Shown piece by piece: positions 26,756-34,379 of a stretch of DNA of 64,000 nucleotides. The stretch is from assembly GCF_040702995.1 (NCBI RefSeq), contig NZ_CP159992.1, positions 4,837,501-4,901,500 of the forward strand, in the 5' to 3' direction. A program made the position numbers and the translations under genes. Source of the stretch: Paenibacillus sp. AN1007 (GTDB lineage: Bacteria > Bacillota > Bacilli > Paenibacillales > Paenibacillaceae). A model generated the notes under the pieces. It ran no database searches, was not told where the DNA came from, and saw nothing but the letters and a program-made list of their open reading frames with translations. Within the stretch, counting starts at the first letter, position 1. The number at the start of each line of letters is the position of its first letter.

Positions 26756-27730
26756 TCATATCAACCGCTCTTCACCAAGAGACTTGGCAATCCCGTTGGC
26801 GATAAAGATGAGTATTAAACTGACTACACTTTTGAAGATCCCTGCTGCGGTAGCAAGTGAGTAGTTCCCCAGATTAATCCCGTATTTCAAGACAAAAATA
26901 TCGATCGTCTCGGATACATCCTGCACCAGTCCGTTCCCCAGCAAATATTGAATCTCAAAGCCTGCATTCAGTACGTTACCCACGTTGATAATCAGCAGGA
27001 TAATAATGGTTGGTTTGATGCTCGGAAGTGTGACATTCCACATTTTACGGAATCGACCAGCCCCATCGATAGATGCTGCCTCGTATAAGCTCGGATTAAT
27101 GGAAGCCATAGAAGCCAGATATATAATGGTGCCCCATCCGATCTCCTTCCACATGCTGGACAGCCCCACGATGCCCCAGAAATATTTGGGTTCGGCGAAA
27201 AAATTGATCGGTGCATCGATCAGGCCCAGCTTGGTCATCAGTACATTCACAATCCCGTTTTCCGTTGATAGTACATTCGCAACGATACCCGTCACGATGA
27301 TCCACGACAAAAAGTGTGGAAGATAGGAAACGGTCTGCACCACACGTTTAAATAAAACCATCCGCAGTTCGTTGAGCAGGAGTGCCAGACCAATCGACCC
27401 GGCAAATCCCAGAAACAGACTAATGAGACTCATTGCGAGTGTATTGCGAATGACGCGTAAAAAGGTAGGGTCCGTAAATAGCGTTCGAAAATGATCAAGC
27501 CCCACCCAATCCTGTTCCATGAAACCAATGCCTGGTCTGTAGTTCTGAAATGCCATCAGCCATCCCCATAAAGGGCCATAGGCAAAAATAGCAATAAACG
27601 CAATGAAGGGGAATGACATCCACATCAATTGACGCTGACTTTTCATTCTGGACAAGTTATATCCGATCCAGCTTTTCCCTGAAGGAATATGGCTGGTATT
27701 GACTGAAGGCTGCAGCTCCTTTTTGGCCAT
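26756..27730 (-). CDS. Carbohydrate ABC permease (LplB/YteP type)
   Basis: A 324-residue inner-membrane permease. Six helices; an N-terminal tail of about 35 residues; EAA loop YEAASIDGAGRFRKMWNVTLP. The motif VQTVSYLPHFLSWIIV is typical of LplB-like subunits paired with LplA-type binding proteins. Start ATG with AAGGAGAG upstream. It forms the membrane channel with the neighbouring LplC-type protein. The 312-bp gap upstream contains a stem-loop that could lower expression relative to the binding protein. Confidence 0.92.
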   Translation of the reverse strand: MAKKELQPSVNTSHIPSGKSWIGYNLSRMKSQRQLMWMSFPFIAFIAIFAYGPLWGWLMAFQNYRPGIGFMEQDWVGLDHFRTLFTDPTFLRVIRNTLAMSLISLFLGFAGSIGLALLLNELRMVLFKRVVQTVSYLPHFLSWIIVTGIVANVLSTENGIVNVLMTKLGLIDAPINFFAEPKYFWGIVGLSSMWKEIGWGTIIYLASMASINPSLYEAASIDGAGRFRKMWNVTLPSIKPTIIILLIINVGNVLNAGFEIQYLLGNGLVQDVSETIDIFVLKYGINLGNYSLATAAGIFKSVVSLILIFIANGIAKSLGEERLI

Positions 27731-28042
27731 TTTTTTCTCTCTCCTTGATTACGAGTTTTATCTATATCATCCGAAAGGATGAGTCGAATCCATTCCTGTC
27801 CAATAAGCACACCTATCTGTGTTGAATAAGAAAGGCTACAGGATATCCTATAGCCTCTGCCTTACTCCTAACTGTGTCTGTCCTATACTGCTTATCTTTT
27901 CTGATAACTTGTCGTATTGCTTATCACACTGCTCAGCCTATGGCTTGTGTCACATTACTTGTCGTATTACTTTATAGGGATGCTTGCTTGTAGTTCTTCT
28001 TGACCTGCTTGTTGTCGTACTTCATGCAGATGTTTCCTCTAG
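27731..28042. other. 312-bp spacer between binding-protein and permease genes
   Basis: Contains a hairpin (27833-27856) and short degenerate direct repeats: ACTTGTCGTATTGCTT (27907) and ACTTGTCGTATTACTT (27957), plus a weaker copy near 28007. No ORF with a ribosome site was seen. Its length is unusual inside such an operon. Confidence 0.5.
27833..27856 (-). terminator. Intra-operon stem-loop
   Basis: AGGCTATAGGA-TA-TCCTGTAGCCT on the minus strand (one wobble), followed by TTCTTATTC. Probably a partial terminator or 3' stabiliser giving more binding protein than permease. Confidence 0.6.
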
Positions 28043-29713
28043 TTATCCCCACAGCTCTACACGTCTGCGAACCTCTTCTGTAAGTGCATCCTCATAGGCT
28101 TTAATATCTGCACTTTCTTTCAGTGTCGATTGATATTCCTCCCATGTCTTATCGAACTCGGCTGGTGACGTCATGATTACTTTAGGCAGCCACTTCCGCT
28201 TCACATCGTCCATCTTCTGTCTGGCGATGGTCTCCGGCTTATTCGGTTCGAAATTGTACGTATAGATCGGGAACCATGGTTCGTTCTCTTCTGCTGGCTC
28301 CAGGAAATCCGTAAATTTGGTATATCCATAGGCTTTGAGTACTTTTTTATCGATATCATTCAGTGTTGCGAGATACTCTTCAGGCTGCTCTTTCGGGTCC
28401 AGTGCATTTTTACCGTCTGCTGTCATGCCTTCATGGTGCGGGAAGTAAACCAGCGGGCTTCCTGTGTTCGCCAGCACCCAATCCGGATCTTTGGCATTGG
28501 CACGCTGCTCCTCGTTACGGGAGAAAACGCCTTTGTCATCCACCTGATAATCTACATCTTTCTGTCCCCATGTTCTCAGCACTTCAATCTCCGGATCGAG
28601 CAGGTCATTAATGTATTGAAGTGCTCCCTCCACATCTTTACAGCTCTTCGTGATGGCAAGTCCGCCGTTGACGTTCAGGATTGGCTTATGCTGATACCGT
28701 CCTTTTACGTCCTCGGACAAGGTAATGGACAGCGGTACATACGTTCTTTCATACAGCTTTTGTTTGACAAGAGAAGCCTCGGCGTCAAGGAACTGCCATC
28801 CCTGATCGACCATACCGAGTACGCGTCCAGTCGAAATTTTGGAGATGTACTGATCGTAATTGGCAGTGAACGTCTCGTTGTCAACCAGCCCTTTATTGTA
28901 GACTTCATTGATCTTTTTAAAATAAGCCTTGGCTTCCGGAATCGTATTATAGTTCTTCGCCGTTAATGTGGCTTTGTCGATAATAGCAGCTCCCTCGTTC
29001 GGATAGCCTGCCAGGAACAGCGGCGGGTTCTCCAGTGCGAAGTAACGCCAGTCGTAAGAAATAATCTCGAAACCGATGGTTGGCTGACCATTAATCGTTG
29101 GATTCGCGGCTTTGTACTTTTCGATCAAGTCAAAGTACTGATCCAGTGTTTTGATCGTAGGGTAATTGGCCCACTCCAGCACCGCTTTCTGAATCCAGAA
29201 TGCTTCTCCATCATGGGATACCTTCATGGACTCACCCTGTAAATTTCCAAACTGAGGAATAAAGTAGATGTGACCATCCGTTGAATTTTTCATCTTCTTC
29301 CAATTGTCACCCAGATAGTTTTTGATATTTGGATATTTGTCGATATAGTCCTCAAGCGGTACAAGGGCGCCGGCAGATACCAGCTGCTGTGTACCATCAC
29401 TGCCATCAATAAAGTCCGGATATTCCCCGCCTGCAATCATGACACCAATCCGTTCTTTGGCGGTCTGACCCGTGAGCCAGTCCATCGTGACCCGCACTCC
29501 GGTCTTTTCTTCAATCGCCTTTAAAACACGGTTGTCGTCAGGCGCAAGCTTGCCAGGTACAGCAAAAAATGCGGAAAACTGCTTCAAGTCTTTGCCGTCT
29601 GCTGTCTTTTCTTCTGTCTTGGATGAACCCGGCGAACACCCGGCGAGCACTACCGTAAGCATCAAAGTCAGTAATACGAACTGCCTGAATCTTTTTCTGA
29701 CATCCTTTTTCAT
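28043..29713 (-). CDS. Extracellular solute-binding lipoprotein (LplA/YtcQ type)
   Basis: A ~556-residue lipoprotein with lipobox VVLAGC after a basic, hydrophobic signal (MKKDVRKRFRQFVLLTLMLTV). The mature protein has the family 1-like features of LplA proteins: ETGVRVTMDWLTGQ, GGEYPDFIDG, LVPLEDYIDKYPNIK. It captures oligosaccharides for the two permeases. The second of two adjacent ATGs is preferred (7 nt after GGAGG). A palindromic cre-like box lies just upstream, and a terminator separates it from the response-regulator gene, so the transporter part has its own promoter. Confidence 0.92.
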   Translation of the reverse strand: MKKDVRKRFRQFVLLTLMLTVVLAGCSPGSSKTEEKTADGKDLKQFSAFFAVPGKLAPDDNRVLKAIEEKTGVRVTMDWLTGQTAKERIGVMIAGGEYPDFIDGSDGTQQLVSAGALVPLEDYIDKYPNIKNYLGDNWKKMKNSTDGHIYFIPQFGNLQGESMKVSHDGEAFWIQKAVLEWANYPTIKTLDQYFDLIEKYKAANPTINGQPTIGFEIISYDWRYFALENPPLFLAGYPNEGAAIIDKATLTAKNYNTIPEAKAYFKKINEVYNKGLVDNETFTANYDQYISKISTGRVLGMVDQGWQFLDAEASLVKQKLYERTYVPLSITLSEDVKGRYQHKPILNVNGGLAITKSCKDVEGALQYINDLLDPEIEVLRTWGQKDVDYQVDDKGVFSRNEEQRANAKDPDWVLANTGSPLVYFPHHEGMTADGKNALDPKEQPEEYLATLNDIDKKVLKAYGYTKFTDFLEPAEENEPWFPIYTYNFEPNKPETIARQKMDDVKRKWLPKVIMTSPAEFDKTWEEYQSTLKESADIKAYEDALTEEVRRRVELWG

Positions 29714-29750
29714 CATGACCCCTCCAGCGAAATATGTTGAGAGACAAGCC

Positions 29751-29768
29751 TTGGAAAGCGCTTTCCAA
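29751..29768. promoter_or_regulatory. Catabolite-responsive element (cre)-like palindrome
   Basis: TTGGAAAGCGCTTTCCAA is a perfect 18-bp palindrome with the cre core (GAAAGCGCTTTC), 38 bp upstream of the binding-protein ATG. It is placed to block transcription when CcpA is active. Confidence 0.7.
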
Positions 29769-29850
29769 ATGCTGACTTAAAATTATCATTGTTACCTGCG
29801 CTCCTCAACGGGACAAACTATAGGCCTCATCCCAATAATTCCAGATATGC

Positions 29851-29882
29851 AAAAAAACCTGCTCCCCTCTACGGAGAACAGG
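29851..29882 (-). terminator. Terminator overlapping the response-regulator stop
   Basis: Minus strand CCTGTTCTCC-GTAGA-GGGGAGCAGG stem followed by TTTTTTT. The TAG stop codon lies in the loop. It uncouples the two-component genes from the transporter genes. Confidence 0.85.
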
Positions 29883-31467
29883 ATGAAGAATCCGAAGTAT
29901 ACACCGCTTGTGCCCTTTTTCGATACTGTGCTGGCGTCTCTCCCCTGACTTTCTCGAAGCGGTTAATAAAATAATCGGAATCCCGATATCCGACCATTGC
30001 TGCAATCTCATACACCCTGTAATCGGTTCTACGCAGCAGCCGGGCAGCCTCTTCAATTCGGATCTGATTCAGGTAATCACTGAAACTTACCCCATAGTGC
30101 TTTTTGAAAATCTGTCCCAGATAGGCACTGTTCATGTAAAAATGCTCTCCGAGCAGTTTCAGGCTGATATTTTCCGTATAGTGCTCATGAATATAAGCTT
30201 CAACCCGGGCAAGTACCCCCATCGCATTCCATTTCTGCTGCTCTTTCAGCTTATCGGCACATTTGTATGAGAACTCGCATAGATTTTCGATATTTTCTTC
30301 CATGGACAGCATGGCATAGTTCTCCTGCAAAAATGTGGACTGCAACCATTCCTCATCCGGATTCCGCTGCGCATGATCACTGTTAACCAGGCCGAGCAGG
30401 GTGTACGCCAAATAATGAAGATGAATGCCCACAATGCCCGGCTCAATCCGCTGTTCCAGAAAAAATTGAAAAATAGCCTGCGCATGACTGTGTATATCCC
30501 CGATTCGCTGTTCCTCAATGGCTTGAATCAGTCCATCAAAGAGCTGCTTTTCCCGCCCTGCAGGCTGATTATTAAAAACAGTTGTATCCATATGCTCATA
30601 ATAGTAGATCGGACCATATGCACTGAAAAAGCGCAAACTTTTGATCCTGCTGCAGGAATAGTAGGATTCATGCAGTTCCTCCAGCCTGCTTACCTCCTTG
30701 CCAGCATAGATCGCAACAGCCGCACTCTGTATGCCGCTCAGCTCCGCATAAAGCCGAGTAACGTATTGTTCCAAAGATAATGCCTCCTGCTTCAGCAGCA
30801 GGTCAGTGACTATATGCAGTATTCTATTTTTCTCGCCGGTAAAGGATTTCAGGACAGTTCCTGCATGATTCTGGTTCATACTCGCTTCCACGTGCAGACA
30901 CCAGTCAGCCTGCTGCTCTCGTCCAGACTCCGTTTCAATCATCAAACATCGGAACTTCGCTGCATCCCCGTATTGAGTTCGCACATGGGCAAGAGTCTCC
31001 TCGTCAGCTGATCCAAGCAGGATCGACTGCACATGCTGGACCATAACAATCTGTTCCTGCTTTTCCTGATGTCTCTTTTCTTCCGTCCTCTCCAAAAAGG
31101 AGGCTCTGAATGCCTCCAGCACCTGCAGCAGCTCGTCTTTGACAATCGGTTTAAGTATATAATCGTTCACCTGATACTTAATCGCTTGTTTGGCGTACTC
31201 AAACTCATAGAATCCACTGAGCAGCACCATCTTCATCTCGCCGCCATACTGTTCATATATAATTTTGGCAAGCTGCATACCATCCATTTCCGGCATTTTA
31301 ATGTCGGATATGACAAGGTCAGGCTGCACTTTCCGAATACATTCGAGTGCCTGCACCCCGTTTGAAGCCTGACCGCAAATCTGAAATCCAAGTGCGTTCC
31401 AATCGATCAGCAAAAGAAGTCCTTGGCGAATAAATGGCTCATCGTCCACAATCAGCACGTTGATCAT
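29869..31467 (-). CDS. YesN-type response regulator (REC + AraC HTH)
   Basis: A 532-residue regulator. The receiver domain (residues 1-120) has LIVDDEP acidic pocket, phospho-Asp in DLVISDIKMPEMDG, and Lys in DYILKPI. A long linker (about 130-420) follows. The C-terminal ~105 residues are two AraC helix-turn-helix units (LKLLGEHFYMNSAYLGQIFKKH and VYEIAAMVGYRDSDYFINRFEK). It pairs with the YesM-type kinase 11 bp upstream and most likely activates the adjacent transporter-GH43 genes. The ATG has AAGGAG 7 nt upstream. Confidence 0.93.
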   Translation of the reverse strand: MINVLIVDDEPFIRQGLLLLIDWNALGFQICGQASNGVQALECIRKVQPDLVISDIKMPEMDGMQLAKIIYEQYGGEMKMVLLSGFYEFEYAKQAIKYQVNDYILKPIVKDELLQVLEAFRASFLERTEEKRHQEKQEQIVMVQHVQSILLGSADEETLAHVRTQYGDAAKFRCLMIETESGREQQADWCLHVEASMNQNHAGTVLKSFTGEKNRILHIVTDLLLKQEALSLEQYVTRLYAELSGIQSAAVAIYAGKEVSRLEELHESYYSCSRIKSLRFFSAYGPIYYYEHMDTTVFNNQPAGREKQLFDGLIQAIEEQRIGDIHSHAQAIFQFFLEQRIEPGIVGIHLHYLAYTLLGLVNSDHAQRNPDEEWLQSTFLQENYAMLSMEENIENLCEFSYKCADKLKEQQKWNAMGVLARVEAYIHEHYTENISLKLLGEHFYMNSAYLGQIFKKHYGVSFSDYLNQIRIEEAARLLRRTDYRVYEIAAMVGYRDSDYFINRFEKVRGETPAQYRKRAQAVYTSDSSSCSP

Positions 31468-31478
31468 ATCCTCGCTCC

Positions 31479-33281
31479 TTATCCCTGAGATGCTTGTACA
31501 AGCGGAATCTGTATCCGAATTGTAGTCCCCTTGTACCTTTCACTGACAATGTCCACCTGCACACGTTCATCAAAATACATGCGAAGCCGAATATAAGCAT
31601 TCATAACCCCGATACTGCTCAGCTCACTGAGCCGCTCCAGACTAGGATCAAGCATCATATTGCGAAGCACATCCAGCTTGTCCTCTTCCATGCCAACCCC
31701 GGTATCCTGAATCATGATATGCAGTTGGTCATTCTGTTTCTGAAACCTGACTTCCACGACACCATCATTCAAGCTTCCCTCGATGCCATGAATGCAAGCA
31801 TTCTCTACAAATGTTAATACCGTCAGTTTTGGAATTTTCATCTCCAAAATGCCAGTATCTGCAGCGTCAATAACGAACTGCAGCTTCTCCCCAAAACGGT
31901 ATTGCTGGATCACCAGATAACTCTCAACAAAGCGAATTTCATCCTGAATGCTGACAAGATCATTGCCCCAATTAATCGTCTGCCTCAGCAGCAGCGCGAG
32001 CTTCTGAATAATGTCCGAGGTTTCGTGTTCTTCCTTGATCAAACTGCGCATGCGGATCGTTTCAAGGGTGTTAAACATAAAGTGCGGATTGACCTGGCTC
32101 TGCAGCGCCTTTAATTCAGCTTGTTTCTTGGAGATTTCCAGCGCCTGCCGTTCGACCTGTCCTTTAAATACAATTTCAATCAGATTCCTGATTTTGATCA
32201 CCATCATGTTGTAGCTGTGGGTCAGGCTTCCGATCTCATCCCTGCCAGCCGCTTCTGCGATTACTTCAAATTTCTCCTGTTTAACTTGATCCAGATGTTT
32301 GGCAATACGGCCTACTCGGTGAACAAGTGACCTGGAAATGAGCCAGATGAGCAGCGTTGGTACGAGCAGATTAACAATAATCAGCAGCATCAGATTAAAT
32401 CTGGAATCAACGATCTCTGTGAGAAAATCCAGTTTCTCCCCGCGCACGATAATCTGCCAATTTTCTGATACGACAGGAATGGATACCACCGATTCTCCAG
32501 TATCCCTCTCCATGTCGGACATCAGGTAAAACGGCTTCCGTGCTTGATTCATCTGTGCGTCATTCGAGAAAATAATCCGGTCGTTTGAAACGATGTATAT
32601 TTTCCCGCCAGCTCCTTCGTTTTTGAAGGACTTGTTGATGAAGGCATAATCGAGGTCTACCTTTAATACCTTCTCCACCTGCTGTTTTCCGAAATAATTC
32701 AGCTTGCGAATAATGCTGACCTTCCGCCCGCCTTGACTTTGCGACATCTCAGCCTGCTGCTTGTCAAAGTACGAATAGATCATCATCTGCTCATCCGTAT
32801 TCATCAGCGCCTGATACCATTCACTCTTTCGGATCTCATCATTTAGCTTGATGAAATTACCGCCATTCACGAACGTATCATTGTCTACGTAGAAGGTTAC
32901 CTGGTTCACCTGCTGGTAGCTGTAATAATAACGGACCAGATTGTTGCCGCTCAGCATATCATAATATGCAAAATAATAGTCTTCCTGATTGCGGTACTTG
33001 GATTCCATAAACCGGTTCATTGTGGCATCCGTGTATAAAAAATTGGATACGTACAAACTATTGTCCAGACTGTTCCGCAGATTAAAACGAATCCGCTGCT
33101 GCATTTCGTTAATCCGGCTCTGCTCTTTTGCTTCGATCTGTCCCTTGATACTTTGATAAAATACGGCATTCGTGGCTAGTACGGGTATCAGCACACAAAA
33201 AATAAACAATATGTACAGCTTCGTTCTAAGACTCCAATCATCCAGTAACTGAATACGCTTACACTCCATCCTGCGTTTCAT
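31479..33281 (-). CDS. YesM-type sensor histidine kinase
   Basis: A ~600-residue membrane kinase. One helix near residue 25 (LYILFIFCVLIPVLATNAVF), an extracellular dCache-like sensor to about residue 295, a second helix (LMLLIIVNLLVPTLLIWLI), and a HAMP domain. The LytS/YesM-type kinase core follows, with His in QSQVNPHFMFNTLETI, N box VENACIHGI and G box DTGVGM. It senses an extracellular sugar or a loaded binding protein and signals to the YesN-type regulator. I prefer the ATG at 33281 (GGGGGAG upstream) over the ATG at 33311, because a TATAAT box at 33323-33328 would leave the latter almost leaderless. Confidence 0.9.
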   Translation of the reverse strand: MKRRMECKRIQLLDDWSLRTKLYILFIFCVLIPVLATNAVFYQSIKGQIEAKEQSRINEMQQRIRFNLRNSLDNSLYVSNFLYTDATMNRFMESKYRNQEDYYFAYYDMLSGNNLVRYYYSYQQVNQVTFYVDNDTFVNGGNFIKLNDEIRKSEWYQALMNTDEQMMIYSYFDKQQAEMSQSQGGRKVSIIRKLNYFGKQQVEKVLKVDLDYAFINKSFKNEGAGGKIYIVSNDRIIFSNDAQMNQARKPFYLMSDMERDTGESVVSIPVVSENWQIIVRGEKLDFLTEIVDSRFNLMLLIIVNLLVPTLLIWLISRSLVHRVGRIAKHLDQVKQEKFEVIAEAAGRDEIGSLTHSYNMMVIKIRNLIEIVFKGQVERQALEISKKQAELKALQSQVNPHFMFNTLETIRMRSLIKEEHETSDIIQKLALLLRQTINWGNDLVSIQDEIRFVESYLVIQQYRFGEKLQFVIDAADTGILEMKIPKLTVLTFVENACIHGIEGSLNDGVVEVRFQKQNDQLHIMIQDTGVGMEEDKLDVLRNMMLDPSLERLSELSSIGVMNAYIRLRMYFDERVQVDIVSERYKGTTIRIQIPLVQASQG

Positions 33282-33322
33282 GTCCGTTGTTGTCTCCCCC
33301 ACCCGTGTCATCCATTAACACC

Positions 33323-33328
33323 ATTATA
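33323..33328 (-). promoter_or_regulatory. -10 box upstream of the kinase-regulator genes
   Basis: TATAAT on the minus strand 41 bp before the chosen ATG. The -35 region is weak, as expected for a regulated promoter. Confidence 0.4.
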
Positions 33329-33363
33329 ACGAGCCATGGCGATAATGGAATACACGTTTCGGG

Positions 33364-34071
33364 TTAACATCTTACATATTTGCGCTTGAAACCAAGCTGA
33401 TTACGATCCACTGCTTTTTGAATATTGTCGGAAGCACTTAACTGCTTGCTTTTCGGCTTGTCCAAGCCTACCTCAACCGGGCCCACTCTTTTGGCCGTTT
33501 GCACCGCCAGATCATGCAGCGGAACATAAGATATCGCGACATTGTAGATAAATAGATTCATCGCTATTTTGGCCCGTTCCGGAGCAGTGTGAATCGTTTG
33601 TGCTGCCTGCTCAAGCATCTGTTTAATTTTATCTTCCTCAAACTCGGTATCCTTGCGGCTGCCGAGCAGCCAGCAGTAACAGCTCCACCCGCCGGACATT
33701 CGCAGTTCCTCTCCACTGGCTATCCACTGATCCGCAACCTCTTGTGCAATATCTGTCTCTGCCAGAGTTACAGCGACCACATAATCGGACAGCATATAGA
33801 AATAAGCCGCATCCATCCAGCGATCAAAGTCGGCCTGGGTCATGGCTTTGGGGTCAGCTATAATGCCTGCAAAATACATGGCATCATAGTTGCCTGTTGC
33901 ATACAGCTGCTCAGCCAGCGGCTGATTTTTCTTGATCTGCTTCGCCATCGGTTTCATTGCTCCTGTCGCAACACCAAACAGCGGTTCATGTGCACCATTA
34001 GACAAATAGATTTTTTTAGTACGTTCCTTGCCCAGAGCCTCCAGCTCCTGCATAACCTCGTTGATATTCAT
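33364..34071 (-). CDS. AlkD-like DNA alkylation repair protein
   Basis: A 235-residue all-helical HEAT-like repeat protein. The pattern matches the DNA alkylation repair (AlkD/AlkC-like, PF08713) family: YLSNGAHEPLFGVATGAMKPMAKQ, LYATGNYDAMYFAGIIADP, MSGGWSCYCWLLGSR, and RAKIAMNLFIYNVAISYVPL. AlkD enzymes excise bulky N3/N7 alkylpurines without base flipping. Whether the catalytic Asp/Trp set is complete cannot be judged by eye. The ATG has AAGGAG 9 nt upstream. It stands alone between two carbohydrate loci. Confidence 0.85.
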   Translation of the reverse strand: MNINEVMQELEALGKERTKKIYLSNGAHEPLFGVATGAMKPMAKQIKKNQPLAEQLYATGNYDAMYFAGIIADPKAMTQADFDRWMDAAYFYMLSDYVVAVTLAETDIAQEVADQWIASGEELRMSGGWSCYCWLLGSRKDTEFEEDKIKQMLEQAAQTIHTAPERAKIAMNLFIYNVAISYVPLHDLAVQTAKRVGPVEVGLDKPKSKQLSASDNIQKAVDRNQLGFKRKYVRC

Positions 34072-34379
34072 ATGAGCAGCTCCTTGCTTTCCTAGTTTTT
34101 TCCTTCCTCTCCGTTAAAGTGTAAACTGAATCCGTTTAGTCTCATAGTTATTAAAAGCAGCTTTCGCTATACATAGCTTCAAGTTTTGACATAACTTTTC
34201 ATTAGTCTAGCACATAAGGGCGTGTGTCCATACATGCAGCATATCATCCTTAAATCAAAATGTGTTGGCGCCACAAAAAGCCCAAAGGCCTATAACAAGC
34301 TGCAGACCTTGAGCTTTTTTGCGGCAAACTAATCATTTTCACGTCGATTCCATGAAGTACAACCTTGCCAATATTGATC
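34072..34379. other. 308-bp intergenic region
   Basis: Holds the terminator of the GH112 gene (34275-34320) and presumably the promoter of the AlkD-like gene. A TTGACA at about 34195 points the wrong way for any gene here. Nothing else recognised. Confidence 0.5.
34275..34320. terminator. Terminator after the GH112 gene
   Basis: Minus strand AGCTCAAGG ... CCTTTGGGCT (one wobble, one bulge) followed by TTTTT; the plus strand also ends in TTTTTT. Confidence 0.65.

Noticed and set aside
34190..34220. Plus-strand TTGACA as a promoter
   Set aside because: No plus-strand gene follows and the -10 is poor.
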